The position numbers were made by a program, and so were the translations under genes. From positions 186,001 through 250,000 of the forward strand of contig NZ_JBDKWG010000151.1 in the NCBI RefSeq assembly GCF_040151475.1: 64,000 bases of DNA, given 5' to 3'. The notes below the pieces were generated by a model. It saw nothing but the letters and a program-made list of their open reading frames with translations, was not told where the DNA came from and did no database searches. The stretch is from CAXBNB01 sp040151475. Lineage in GTDB: Bacteria > Bacteroidota > Bacteroidia > Cytophagales > Cyclobacteriaceae. Of this stretch, positions 17,499 to 27,043 are shown in pieces. Position 1 is the stretch's first letter, and the number at the start of each line of letters is the position of its first letter.

Positions 17499-17568
17499 GG
17501 CATGTTCTTTTTTCTCTGTTAATTTATAGAAAAATAAGATGATATCAGAAAATTCAAAACCATTTTAA

Positions 17569-18672
17569 CTAGGATATACCCTTTCTTTTCCATTTGCCAT
17601 ACCAAATCAAAAAACCAGTAACTGGTAGCAATGAAGCAACCAAAGAGGCCAAAAATATCAGTATCCTTCCGGGCAACCCCAAAATAGTACCGAAATGAAC
17701 ATCGTAGTTCATCATGTGAAGGGTATGGTACAAACTCGACTTAGCATGAGTCCCATTTTCGAAATTCCCTTCAATAGGCCTTCCCGTATATCTATCAAAA
17801 ACATAATGATCGGTGGTATATGTCAGCATATCAGGTTTGACAACCGCCACATTTATTGGGTCTGTTTTTTTATGAGGAATGCTGATTCTAATAAAATCTT
17901 TGGAATACCTTCCTCTGAATGACTGAGCCAGGCTATCCACAAGCCTAATCTGATCAAATCCTTCTGAAAAACCCGTTTCGTCCGACATTGGTTTGTCATA
18001 GACCAATTCGTTTTCTCCTGTGACTTCTCGTAAAGTATCCTTCACAGCTTTGAATCCCCAGAACAATCCGGTGACCACACTAAAAACAGAAATCCAAGTA
18101 ACATAAAACCCTGTTACACTATGTAAATCATAATTCAGCTTTCTACCAGAAGAAGTCTTTTGAATAGTAAACCTTTGTTTTCTTACTGTTTTGTTGACAG
18201 GCCACCAGAGCACTATTCCGGTGATCATCATCACCAAAGTCAGCAGGGTAACCCAATGTACAATTTCTCTCCCAACATCTCCCAACAGCAAATTTCTGTG
18301 CAACGATCGAAGGTAGTTCAACCATCCTCTGTTCATATCCTGCAAATGAATCCATTCGCCAGTGTATGGATTTAGTTCAGCATGGTAATACGTTCCCTGG
18401 CCATACAGCAATACCTGAATGGTACTGGACTTGTCCCGAAAAAAGGCAGTTCTGAAATCTCCTTGAGGAAATTCCCTCTCAATAGTTGATTTGATGGTGG
18501 CTACTGAAATAAATGGTTCATCTCTGGGTTCTACCGTTTGATTATAAATAAACCTGCTAATTTCTGGAGCCCAGGTATAGATGGCTCCTGACAATGCAAT
18601 CACAACAAACAACACTCCTACAACAAGCCCGATGTACAAATGAACCTTACCCAGGATTTTTTTGATTTTCAT
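17569..18672 (-). CDS. PepSY-associated transmembrane protein (PiuB-like)
   Basis: 367 residues with about four transmembrane helices: one at 10-32 (HLYIGLVVGVLFVVIALSG), a pair near 140-215 (ending ITGIVLWWP and FYVTWISVFSVVTGLFWG) and one near 335-358. Two PepSY-like extracytoplasmic segments lie between them. Histidines in HLYIG, HRNLLLG, HSVTGFY and HTLHMMNYD are placed as in iron-regulated or sulfite-oxidase-type haem-binding family members. The family is linked to siderophore uptake or membrane redox, but no TonB receptor is adjacent here, so the role stays open. Confidence 0.88.
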   Translation of the reverse strand: MKIKKILGKVHLYIGLVVGVLFVVIALSGAIYTWAPEISRFIYNQTVEPRDEPFISVATIKSTIEREFPQGDFRTAFFRDKSSTIQVLLYGQGTYYHAELNPYTGEWIHLQDMNRGWLNYLRSLHRNLLLGDVGREIVHWVTLLTLVMMITGIVLWWPVNKTVRKQRFTIQKTSSGRKLNYDLHSVTGFYVTWISVFSVVTGLFWGFKAVKDTLREVTGENELVYDKPMSDETGFSEGFDQIRLVDSLAQSFRGRYSKDFIRISIPHKKTDPINVAVVKPDMLTYTTDHYVFDRYTGRPIEGNFENGTHAKSSLYHTLHMMNYDVHFGTILGLPGRILIFLASLVASLLPVTGFLIWYGKWKRKGIS

Positions 18673-18921
18673 TCCTGATAATTTAATTATGAATGTCGTG
18701 AAAATACGATTTTGAAGAGATGTTTACTACAATCCTAAACTTAATCTTTTAAATCAGGATTATACTTCATGGGTTATCAACGTCATGAAGTTGTCAGAGA
18801 AAAGAATAACAATTTGTTTTTTTTCGCAAAGCACTACACTAGCTTAGCTTTTAAAAATTAACTATTTGTTGGTCTTCTACAGGCAACTCAAAGACCACAC
18901 ACGAACATAAATCATTTCTTC

Positions 18922-20043
18922 ATGGATCGCAGAAACTTTGTTAAAACGATATCAGCTGTAACGGCAACCGCCATAATTCCGAATCAAACCTTTGGAAAAT
19001 CACAAGCCAGCGTTTTAGACTTGTCATCAATACGCAAGGATATGTTGAAGCATTGTGAAGCAATATTGGATAAAAATGGTCCATACGGTAGTTACCGCAG
19101 TGGGTTGGGTAAACGTCCGGATTTATACTCTTCATGCGATGTTGCTATAATGAGAACAATAATGGGTGAAGACTTAATGATCACATTAACTCATGAACAA
19201 AGGAAGCAATGGATAGATCATATTAATTCATTTGCGAATCATTTTCATGGTAAACCCACTGATGGAAGTTATGGTGATATATTTGGCCATTCAGTTCATC
19301 ACGCCAATGGTATGGTCATTGGGGCACTCGGTGTTCTAGGAGGAAAACAGAAATATCCGGTAAAACTATATGAAGAATTTAGTTCTGTAGATAAAATTTT
19401 CCCTTGGCTAGAAAAAATTGATTGGGTAAATCAGTGGACAGCCTCTCACTTGTTTTGGGGAGGAATGCATTGCTACAGTATGAGCGCAAAATGTAGTGAT
19501 CTTTGGAAGGAAACAGTTTTTAATTGGCTAAATAATAATATTGATGAGCAGTCTGGCTGGTGGAAAAAAGGAGTCCCGCATGCCGACCGACATCAACCCT
19601 TAGGAGGAAGTGTCCACATTTTACCTCTATATCAACATCTGAACAGAGAGTTTCCTGTTCCTGAAAAGGTTATAGATAGTGTCCTTGACTTACAATTATC
19701 AAATGGCCTATGGCTTCTTAAACCCAATTTAATTAATGTAATGACATATCTTGAATTGGATGCACTTTACGCCCTCAAATATATGTCAACCTTAGTCCCA
19801 AATTACAGAGCGGATGAGATTTTACAAGCAGTAAACCGACACGCAGATTGTGTAATATCATACTTAAAATTAAATTCTAAAAACCTGTTAACATTACATC
19901 CACATCGTACTTTATCAGCTATAGGCGCACTTGGCTTACTACAACAATTTTACCCAAACCGATTTGTTGATGATGTTCAATGGACAGATATTTTCAGTGA
20001 TGTTAGATTTTATCAAACGTCAAAAGTTGAGGTTTTCCAATAA
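18922..20043 (+). CDS. unrecognised Tat-exported alpha-helical protein
   Basis: 373 residues. A clear twin-arginine signal, DRRNFVKTIS at 2-11, is followed by a hydrophobic stretch and TFG-KS. The mature part has repeated helix pairs with GS(Y/V) turns (GPYGSYRSG, TDGSYGDIFGHSVHHANG) and several conserved Trp/His residues, suggestive of an alpha/alpha-toroid fold such as terpene-cyclase-like or glycoside-hydrolase-like proteins. I do not recognise the family. It is flanked by convergent and divergent genes with no partner. AT-rich codon use suggests possible recent acquisition; this is weak. Confidence 0.7.
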   Translation: MDRRNFVKTISAVTATAIIPNQTFGKSQASVLDLSSIRKDMLKHCEAILDKNGPYGSYRSGLGKRPDLYSSCDVAIMRTIMGEDLMITLTHEQRKQWIDHINSFANHFHGKPTDGSYGDIFGHSVHHANGMVIGALGVLGGKQKYPVKLYEEFSSVDKIFPWLEKIDWVNQWTASHLFWGGMHCYSMSAKCSDLWKETVFNWLNNNIDEQSGWWKKGVPHADRHQPLGGSVHILPLYQHLNREFPVPEKVIDSVLDLQLSNGLWLLKPNLINVMTYLELDALYALKYMSTLVPNYRADEILQAVNRHADCVISYLKLNSKNLLTLHPHRTLSAIGALGLLQQFYPNRFVDDVQWTDIFSDVRFYQTSKVEVFQ

Positions 20044-20103
20044 ATTCTCATCCTATCTAAGATTCCATAAGGAGTTTCTTTTGAGAAAAAATCTATTCTT
20101 TTT

Positions 20104-21612
20104 TTAGTGCTCACGAGCTTCCTTTTTTACCTCATGCAACAATTTGGCTTTTTCATCATAGAACTTAAAAGTCGCTGTTGGGATTCCTCCTTTTCTTTCT
20201 ACTTCGAAAGATAGAAAGCCACCGCTAGCAGACTCCTTATCTCCCTGAATGTAAAATTGTTTGATCAAAGAATCGGGATCAGTTGACTTGGGATCTCCGG
20301 CAAGTCGTCCGGCTCGGGAGTTATTATCTACCAAAGCTCCTGTAGAGAATTCTTCGATCCCACTAGGATGCATGGCATGATATTGCCAATGCCTGTCTCC
20401 ACATATAATGTAAAGGTTTTTATCAAGGAAACCATTATCAACCATCCATTTAAAAATGGCTTCTCCTTCATATCTGAAGCCTTCATGGTTAACATGGTTG
20501 TCACTTTTATAGGCATCATCGGGCCCCACCATTGGAGTGGGCGAAATTATGATCTTAAAACTGGCATCACTCTCCAGCAATGTCTCCTTAAGCCAACTAA
20601 TCTGTTCAGCTCCCAGAAGCGTTTTATCAGGTCCGTCTTCCATTCCATTCGGACTCCTATAGTCTCTACCTTCAAGCATCCAAACCTGTAGGTCTTTGCT
20701 CATGCGATGTGTTCTGTATGTTTTTGGGTTTGAGTCGGCAGGATCGACAACAGGCAGTTGCTCTTGAAAATTCTTGATCCCCATTTCGTGAGAGATCGGA
20801 AACTCCATAAAAGGATCAGCATCATTGAATCTATAATCATGATCGTCCTTTTCCCAATACGTCCCGACACTACTAAAAAGCTCTTGAAATCTTGGCTGCA
20901 TAAATTGCTCATGGTATTTTTTTCTCATTCCCTCTTCATCGGTCACTTCCTTTCCCTCATACCCTGCCGGATGTGGTTTCTTTCCGTTTTTTTGAGATGA
21001 CTTAAAACCTCTCTCATTAGGGTGATCAAAGTAAACATTGTCGCCTGTACCAATAAAATAATCAGGATTCAGTTTTTTAATAGATTGAAGTGCCGGATAA
21101 CCCAGTGCTTTATCACTTCCACTGTATGCTTTGGTACTGTCATAGCTACCATAGTGAAAGAAATAATAGTTCATTCCTGTCACCACAGCAAATGATACTT
21201 TTGAGTCACTACCAGCTCCGGGTAAAGTTTTAAACGTACCTGTTTCACTTGTAAAAAGAGAATTAGAGTCTTTTCCAAATCGTAAACGGTAGAAATATTT
21301 CGTACCTGCTTTTAGCCCTTCTATTTTCTTCTTGACAATGAAATCATTTTCAGGCAAAGCATCCAGATAATCAGAATTAAGAGCATTTTCAAAAGAAGCA
21401 TCTTCACCAATTTCGAACCTGGCTACTCCCAATCTGCCTGGCATATCTCCATCTACCAATGTATCAGAAGCCGTCAATCTCGATTGTAAGATCACAGAGG
21501 TTGAAGCGGCTTCACCAGACATAATGCCTTGCCCAAGGTAAATATCCTGCTCCATGGGGGTACATGAAACGATAATAGTGGAAATCAAAAGTATATGTGC
21601 TAAAAACTTCAT
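20104..21612 (-). CDS. PhoD-like alkaline phosphatase / phosphodiesterase lipoprotein
   Basis: 502 residues with a lipobox ending at C17 (IIVSC). A fibronectin-like N-terminal domain (about 20-130, with TKYFYRLRFG) precedes the metallophosphatase core. Metal-binding blocks are IGTGDNVYFDHP, WEKDDHDYRFND and ICGDRHWQYHAMHP, the usual PhoD set. It should hydrolyse phosphate esters in the periplasm or on the cell surface. It is the last gene of the DUF4838-sialidase-sulfatase-SRPBCC run, 66 bp after the SRPBCC gene. Confidence 0.9.
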   Translation of the reverse strand: MKFLAHILLISTIIVSCTPMEQDIYLGQGIMSGEAASTSVILQSRLTASDTLVDGDMPGRLGVARFEIGEDASFENALNSDYLDALPENDFIVKKKIEGLKAGTKYFYRLRFGKDSNSLFTSETGTFKTLPGAGSDSKVSFAVVTGMNYYFFHYGSYDSTKAYSGSDKALGYPALQSIKKLNPDYFIGTGDNVYFDHPNERGFKSSQKNGKKPHPAGYEGKEVTDEEGMRKKYHEQFMQPRFQELFSSVGTYWEKDDHDYRFNDADPFMEFPISHEMGIKNFQEQLPVVDPADSNPKTYRTHRMSKDLQVWMLEGRDYRSPNGMEDGPDKTLLGAEQISWLKETLLESDASFKIIISPTPMVGPDDAYKSDNHVNHEGFRYEGEAIFKWMVDNGFLDKNLYIICGDRHWQYHAMHPSGIEEFSTGALVDNNSRAGRLAGDPKSTDPDSLIKQFYIQGDKESASGGFLSFEVERKGGIPTATFKFYDEKAKLLHEVKKEAREH

Positions 21613-21678
21613 TATGCTGTATTTATGAATGCAATATCGTATATAGATTATGTAATAAAAATGACTGAAAAGCCCCCC

Positions 21679-22062
21679 CTACTCCCCCTCATAAAATTCT
21701 ATCAATGAGCCGAAGTAGCTGTGCTCCCATCCATTCTCCATATCATCGAAATCATCGTCGGGGATGTTGGTATGGCGTAGTTCTGCTGAAGTACCCTGCT
21801 TGTGAGGATGTAGCTTGATCGTGACAATGGATGGCTCTGTATTTTCTCCAAAATACCATTGCTGCACTACTTTTCTCCCTTCCTCAAACTCAATGTTTTT
21901 ACCCGTAATACTTCCATCCCACAAGGAAAATTCCGTACCGGGTTCTGCCACCATTTCTACTTCGTCTCCTGTCCATAATCTGATGGTTGATGCCAGAGTG
22001 AGTGCAAGATACACTTCTTCTGGAGGCGCAGGTATGATGTAGTATTTTTTAAGTTCTTTCAT
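21679..22062 (-). CDS. SRPBCC (AHSA1-like) domain protein
   Basis: 127 residues, a single START/AHSA1-like domain. The opening KKYYIIPAPPEEVYLALTLA, then WTGDEVEM and the EFSLWDGSITG segment, match small Bacteroidota SRPBCC proteins. It has no signal peptide, so it is cytosolic. It binds an unknown hydrophobic ligand or acts as a co-chaperone-like protein. It lies between two exported hydrolases in the same run, 35 bp after the sulfatase, which is an odd place for a cytosolic protein. Confidence 0.85.
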   Translation of the reverse strand: MKELKKYYIIPAPPEEVYLALTLASTIRLWTGDEVEMVAEPGTEFSLWDGSITGKNIEFEEGRKVVQQWYFGENTEPSIVTIKLHPHKQGTSAELRHTNIPDDDFDDMENGWEHSYFGSLIEFYEGE

Positions 22063-22097
22063 TATGGATGTCAGCTATGTTATGTCCAAGTAGGCAA

Positions 22098-23438
22098 TCA
22101 AAGTTGCGCATCAAAATCCGCTATAGATTTGGCCAATTTTTCTACCACATCCGGGTATTTGTCTGCTACGTTATTTTCTTCTCTGATATCAGCACTAAGG
22201 TCGTATAGAGAAACAGGAAACTGTCCTTCTTCATTTTTATTCCAGCCCCTTGATTTGTCTATGTGAAGTTTCCATTTGCCAAAACGGACAGCCTCCGGAA
22301 GTCCATTTCGTGCATAAAAATACAATGGACGATCAGGAAGTTTAGTCCCTTCCGGCTGCTTCAGTAGTAAGCCAACATCTTTGCCATCAAAAGTCAAACC
22401 TTCTGGTATAGTAGCATCAACAATACCTGCTAACGTGGGAAACAAATCCATGGTAGTTACCATCTCGTTGCAAACTTTTCCTGCTGGAATCTTATCCGGC
22501 CACACCATTATACCAGGTACACGCTGGCCGCCATCCCAGGTTTCCGCCTTTTTTCCCCTCAACGGTTTTGCTGACCCTACATGAGGGCCATTGTCGGAAG
22601 TAAACAAAAATATGGTATTGTCATAAATACCCTCTTCCTTTAACGTTTTCACAATTTCACCCGCACTCCAATCAAGCTCCATAATCACATCTCCATACAA
22701 TCCCTTTTCACTTTTTCCTTCAAATTTTTCTGACACAAAAAGTGGGACATGCGGCATATTGTGCGCCAGGTATATAAAAAACGGCTTATCCTTTCTTTCC
22801 CTGATCAACTTCACTACCTGTTCAGTATATCTTTTAGTAAGGTAGCGTTGATCCGGCCCTGCTTCTATTTGAGTGGTATTGTGAAAGACAGGAAGTGGTG
22901 GTGCCTGAAAGTTGATGTTTTTGTATAAATGATTGTGCATGTCATTGGAATAAGGCACTCCATAGAAGTAATCAAAGCCCTGGTTATTGGGCATAAACTC
23001 TTCCTTATGTCCCAAATGCCATTTACCGATGCAAGCCGTAGAGTAGCCACTTTCTTTCAGCATCTCAGCCATGGTATATTCCTCTTGTGAGAGGCCATTT
23101 TCCGAAAACGGAAACAATACCCCATCATGCAGATTTGCTCTTTTTGGATATCGTCCGGTCATGAGTCCTGCTCTGGATGGCGTACAAACAGTTGCCGGTA
23201 CATAAAAGTCTGTGAAACGGATACCTTCGCTGGCAAGTTGGTCGAAATTCGGGGTTTTAAATCCTTCTGCACCATAGCATCCCACATCGGCATAGCCCTG
23301 ATCATCTGTGAAGAAAATAATGATATTAGGTTTCTCCTCACCAGCACATGACACCAGTAAAAAAAGAAAAAAGATTCCTATACTGATACTAAAACATTGA
23401 AAAACATAGTTGGTTACAGGTTCTGATATTCGTCTCAT
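22098..23438 (-). CDS. lipoprotein sulfatase (arylsulfatase A-like)
   Basis: 446 residues. A long N-region precedes a lipobox ending at C31 (LLVSC). Metal-binding DD lies in FFTDDQGYAD, and the sulfatase maturation motif is C85-T-P-S-R, where the Cys must become formylglycine. Later blocks are GKWHLGHK and TSDNGPH. It should desulfate a sugar or aryl sulfate at the cell surface. Its start overlaps the sialidase stop by 4 bp (ATGA type), so the two are translationally coupled and probably act on the same glycan. No maturase gene is in the window. Confidence 0.94.
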   Translation of the reverse strand: MRRISEPVTNYVFQCFSISIGIFFLFLLVSCAGEEKPNIIIFFTDDQGYADVGCYGAEGFKTPNFDQLASEGIRFTDFYVPATVCTPSRAGLMTGRYPKRANLHDGVLFPFSENGLSQEEYTMAEMLKESGYSTACIGKWHLGHKEEFMPNNQGFDYFYGVPYSNDMHNHLYKNINFQAPPLPVFHNTTQIEAGPDQRYLTKRYTEQVVKLIRERKDKPFFIYLAHNMPHVPLFVSEKFEGKSEKGLYGDVIMELDWSAGEIVKTLKEEGIYDNTIFLFTSDNGPHVGSAKPLRGKKAETWDGGQRVPGIMVWPDKIPAGKVCNEMVTTMDLFPTLAGIVDATIPEGLTFDGKDVGLLLKQPEGTKLPDRPLYFYARNGLPEAVRFGKWKLHIDKSRGWNKNEEGQFPVSLYDLSADIREENNVADKYPDVVEKLAKSIADFDAQL

Positions 23439-24550
23439 TTAATCTCCTTTTTTGAAATAATCTTATAACTGATAGTTTCATAGGCATTCTTATACCCTGC
23501 CTCGTAAAAGACAAAAATATTACCGTTTTTTAATTCAGCCAGATCAGAATATGCCGCATGAGATTCGTGAATCGGAATTTTCTTGTACCACGTAAGACCG
23601 CCATCATTGCTCACAGAAAGGGTCATGTTTTTTCGTGATTTAGGGTCAGCAGGGTTGGTAAACAACAATTTGCCTTTTTTACCTACAGACAGCACTGCAC
23701 CCTGGCATCTCGGTTCAGGCAATTGATCGTCAAATCGCTGGTCGATCCATGTCTCTCCACCGTCTTTACTGATCGCTACTTGTCTCACTTGAGCGTCTTT
23801 ACGCGCATAATTCCTCATATTCAATATCAAATCTCCATTAGCCAATTCCGCCACCGAACATTCATTTACTTGGTCATCAGGAGTAGTGCCACCAAGTTGC
23901 CAGGATTTGCCATTGTCATCGGAATAAATCACATGAGAATAGTATTTTTTCGAATCCCTTTCGATATGATCGCAGGGAATTACCAACCTGTCTTTATGTG
24001 CCTTACTTTTCATCTGAATGCCATGCACAGGCCCTGTGGCATACCATGTCCAATCAGGGAGTTTCACTGAGGTAGTGATATTTTTTGGACTACTCCAGCT
24101 TTCTCCATGATCTATGGATACCATGTGGTAGATTTCTCTGCCATCTATGCTGGTACCATCAATGATCCTGGACTCATGATCTTTGCCGTTATTCCAGGTT
24201 GTCAACAGATGAATGATACCGGATTGTTGATCCACTACGGGAGCAGGGTTTCCACACACATTTTCATCATCATCCCATATCACCTTCATTTCACCCCAGG
24301 TCTGTCCATTGTCAGTAGATTTTTTCATTACAATATCTATGTTTCCTGTATCGGAGAGCCCGTTTTTCCTTGCTTCACAAAAAGCCAACACAGAACCATC
24401 TTTTGCCACTACCACAGCAGGAATTCTATAGCTGGCATAGCCATCTTCACCTGCTTTAAACAGCCCATTGAGCAAGTTTTCCTTTTCAACATCCTGGCCA
24501 AATCCCAAACTGGATAATAGCAGTAATACGAACAAACAGAAGTATTTCAT
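23435..24550 (-). CDS. exo-sialidase (neuraminidase), BNR type
   Basis: 371 residues with a signal peptide (about 1-18, ending GFG-QD). The catalytic-arginine motif is YRIP at 41-44, followed by five Asp-boxes of the S-x-D-x-G-x-T-W form (STDNGQTW, SIDHGESW, SDDNGKSW, SKDGGETW, SNDGGLTW), marking a six-bladed sialidase propeller. Further residues CEAR and FYEAG fit active-site Arg/Glu positions. It should release terminal sialic acids, supplying carbon or exposing sulfated sugars to the coupled sulfatase. No sialic-acid catabolic genes (nanA/nanE) are nearby. Confidence 0.93.
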   Translation of the reverse strand: MKYFCLFVLLLLSSLGFGQDVEKENLLNGLFKAGEDGYASYRIPAVVVAKDGSVLAFCEARKNGLSDTGNIDIVMKKSTDNGQTWGEMKVIWDDDENVCGNPAPVVDQQSGIIHLLTTWNNGKDHESRIIDGTSIDGREIYHMVSIDHGESWSSPKNITTSVKLPDWTWYATGPVHGIQMKSKAHKDRLVIPCDHIERDSKKYYSHVIYSDDNGKSWQLGGTTPDDQVNECSVAELANGDLILNMRNYARKDAQVRQVAISKDGGETWIDQRFDDQLPEPRCQGAVLSVGKKGKLLFTNPADPKSRKNMTLSVSNDGGLTWYKKIPIHESHAAYSDLAELKNGNIFVFYEAGYKNAYETISYKIISKKEIK

Positions 24551-24637
24551 ATTAATAATAATAGATTGAAAAATGATAAAATTATTTTGAGGAGAAAATT
24601 AATGCATTTATGCAATAGGTGAAACAATTGCGACAAA

Positions 24638-26899
24638 TCATTGAACCATTATTTCATCTGCAAAGATCCAGCTTCCCATGCCTGCTCCATGATGCCACTC
24701 CGGGGCTACATCTAAGTTGTCAGCCACTACCTTTATATATCGACAGGAAGTCGGATTAAAACTTAAATCGAAATATTGTATGTCGTTGACTTTACTCTTA
24801 GCGGTCAGTTGGCTTTGATTTTTCACCTTACCCAAAAGCTTAAAATCCGTACCATCTTCAGATCCATAATAAAACACACTGCTCGGAAAAAAGACAATGT
24901 GATTGGTAACTTGCAGATACGCACTGGATATTTTACTGATTTCGGTGGATGTTTCCAAATCAATAATTGCTTCCATGTCATTACCCTCAAATCCCAGCCA
25001 ATTGGCATAAAAATTGGCTCCTCCCAAGGCACCATCTGTGAGGGTTCGTGGATTTTCATCGGCATATTTTTTTGGACTAGTCAACAATTTCACTGACTTT
25101 CCAATAGCCAGGTTATTCTGCTGAGCCCGGTTGATTGTTTTTTCATAAACTTCCAGATACTCATCGACTTTGTAGCCCATTTCGTTCATAAGAGTAATAT
25201 TTAATTTTTCACAGATTGCTTTAAAACGAGCCAACCGATGCTCCAATACTTCAGGTATTGATTTGTGCCCATCATCGTCTGTAATATACAATGAAAAGCT
25301 ACTCGGAATATTTCTCATGGATGCTTCTAAAATAGCATAATCTATACTCAGACGAGCAGCTCTTACCCTATCCAATACTTCTGGCTTTTCTGCCACTAAT
25401 TTTTCAGCTTCATCAAACCACGCATCGTATTGATGCAAAAGATCGGGATTAAGAAAAGAATCAAAAGCCTGAGAAGGGTCTCCATATAAAAAGAGAAAGA
25501 ATGTTGAATCCTTTTGAAGCTCCTGATGTACAGTTCGGATATAGTTGCCGACATACTCTCCTGCTTCTTCGTAATATCCTTCCAAAAAATCCTGCATCAC
25601 TGAATCCACAGATATCTCAGGATTCCAAAGCAGGTTGGCTGTGAGGTAAGAGCGCAATTCAAAAAGTTCACTGGGATGGTTGCTATGCTGCTCAAAAATC
25701 CACCTGGCACTGTTGTCCCTAAATAATTTAATATTTGGCTGCAAGGTCATGATATTAGGAAAAGGTGCTAAAAAATTAGTGAATTGAGTGGTGTAGTCCC
25801 AAATTCTGACATTGTCACTTTTTTCTCCCCAAGCTCTTAAATCCTGTGTAAATGCGTCACATTTTTCTTCAATTGGAGCACTTCGGTCACATTCGATAGA
25901 ACATAGTGTAATCAATACATTATCTTCCGGACGGATATACTTAGGTGCCTTTCGGGTATATTGGTAGGCCAACGTTGAAATCTGAATATCAGGAAATTCT
26001 TTGGCAACCTCATTTACAAAATATATCATGGAGCCGGATGCCGATTCCTCCTTGTTATGAATTTCTTCACAAGCTGCACACTGACAATATTGCTGATTGT
26101 CGTCCTGACTTACAGAAATAACCTTTGCAGTTGGATTATTTTCCAACAAGACCCTTACTGTATCCTTCACAATTTGCAAAACCGCCTTATTTGTCAGGCA
26201 CAATTGAGTCGGTATTCTTTTCCCGTTCCTCAACGCATAATATTCGGGATGATTCTCATAGTACTTTTCTTTCGGCACAAAATGGTGAAAAGTGTGTACT
26301 CTGGCTGTAGGAACATAATCAGGAAAAGCATCATGAGTTACTTTTCTCTTGTCTGCAAAATCTTCATTTTCATAAAACAAACGAGAGTGTACTGTCCTTG
26401 TAGTAATTGGCAGTTGGTATTTGTAGTTCAAATACTTATCAATAGAGATTGACTGTAGTTTTGGCACCTTTTCTACTTCCGGAGAGTAAAACCGACATCC
26501 AAGATGATTTTCAAGAAAAGTATATACACAGTTCAAAGTACTTTTGGGGTCTCCTCCGGATAAAATTAACTGACCCGAATCATTTTTCATCAATATTTCT
26601 TCTTTTGTCAAAGTCATTCCGGTCACCTTAGAAGTAGCTCCAATCCATATCCCAAATTGTATTGGCTCTTGGCCTTCATTGATTATGGCAAAATCAGCAT
26701 TTGATATATCACCCAGGTATTTCTTTAACTCACATGCTGCTTTTTCCTCATACTCATGAGCCTTATTTGGTAACACAATAACATATTTTGTCTTACCATT
26801 CTTTACCAAATCAACATCAGAACGATCGCAAGAAGAAAAACCAAAAATGATTATGGAAAGAAAAATGTAGTAGAAACCAACAGGATGTTTATTAATCAT
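24638..26899 (-). CDS. DUF4838 lipoprotein, probable glycan-active enzyme
   Basis: 753 residues with a lipobox ending at C24 (GFSSC). Residues about 40-150 resemble the N-terminal domain of alpha-glucuronidase or GH20 enzymes (EYEEKAACELKKYL, ENHLGCRFYSPEVE). The central DUF4838 TIM-barrel-like core contains ISVSQDDN, CQCAACEEI and IWDYTTQF. The C-terminus (about 610-753) is an F5/8-type discoidin-like domain (RTLTDGALGG, RYIKVVADN). DUF4838 has no firmly assigned activity that I know of. Head of a run with sialidase and sulfatase, it is a good candidate for a new glycosidase activity on sialylated or sulfated glycans. Confidence 0.85.
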   Translation of the reverse strand: MINKHPVGFYYIFLSIIIFGFSSCDRSDVDLVKNGKTKYVIVLPNKAHEYEEKAACELKKYLGDISNADFAIINEGQEPIQFGIWIGATSKVTGMTLTKEEILMKNDSGQLILSGGDPKSTLNCVYTFLENHLGCRFYSPEVEKVPKLQSISIDKYLNYKYQLPITTRTVHSRLFYENEDFADKRKVTHDAFPDYVPTARVHTFHHFVPKEKYYENHPEYYALRNGKRIPTQLCLTNKAVLQIVKDTVRVLLENNPTAKVISVSQDDNQQYCQCAACEEIHNKEESASGSMIYFVNEVAKEFPDIQISTLAYQYTRKAPKYIRPEDNVLITLCSIECDRSAPIEEKCDAFTQDLRAWGEKSDNVRIWDYTTQFTNFLAPFPNIMTLQPNIKLFRDNSARWIFEQHSNHPSELFELRSYLTANLLWNPEISVDSVMQDFLEGYYEEAGEYVGNYIRTVHQELQKDSTFFLFLYGDPSQAFDSFLNPDLLHQYDAWFDEAEKLVAEKPEVLDRVRAARLSIDYAILEASMRNIPSSFSLYITDDDGHKSIPEVLEHRLARFKAICEKLNITLMNEMGYKVDEYLEVYEKTINRAQQNNLAIGKSVKLLTSPKKYADENPRTLTDGALGGANFYANWLGFEGNDMEAIIDLETSTEISKISSAYLQVTNHIVFFPSSVFYYGSEDGTDFKLLGKVKNQSQLTAKSKVNDIQYFDLSFNPTSCRYIKVVADNLDVAPEWHHGAGMGSWIFADEIMVQ

Positions 26900-27043
26900 G
26901 AGCTGACAATTTGATAAGCACCCTCAAGTTAATAAATCTTTGAAAATGACCCTATCCCGACTTTACAGAATATCCCACTAGCTAATCGAAATAAATAAGA
27001 CTCCAGGAATTAAATTTTGCAGTAAAGGTTGAAATGAATAGGC

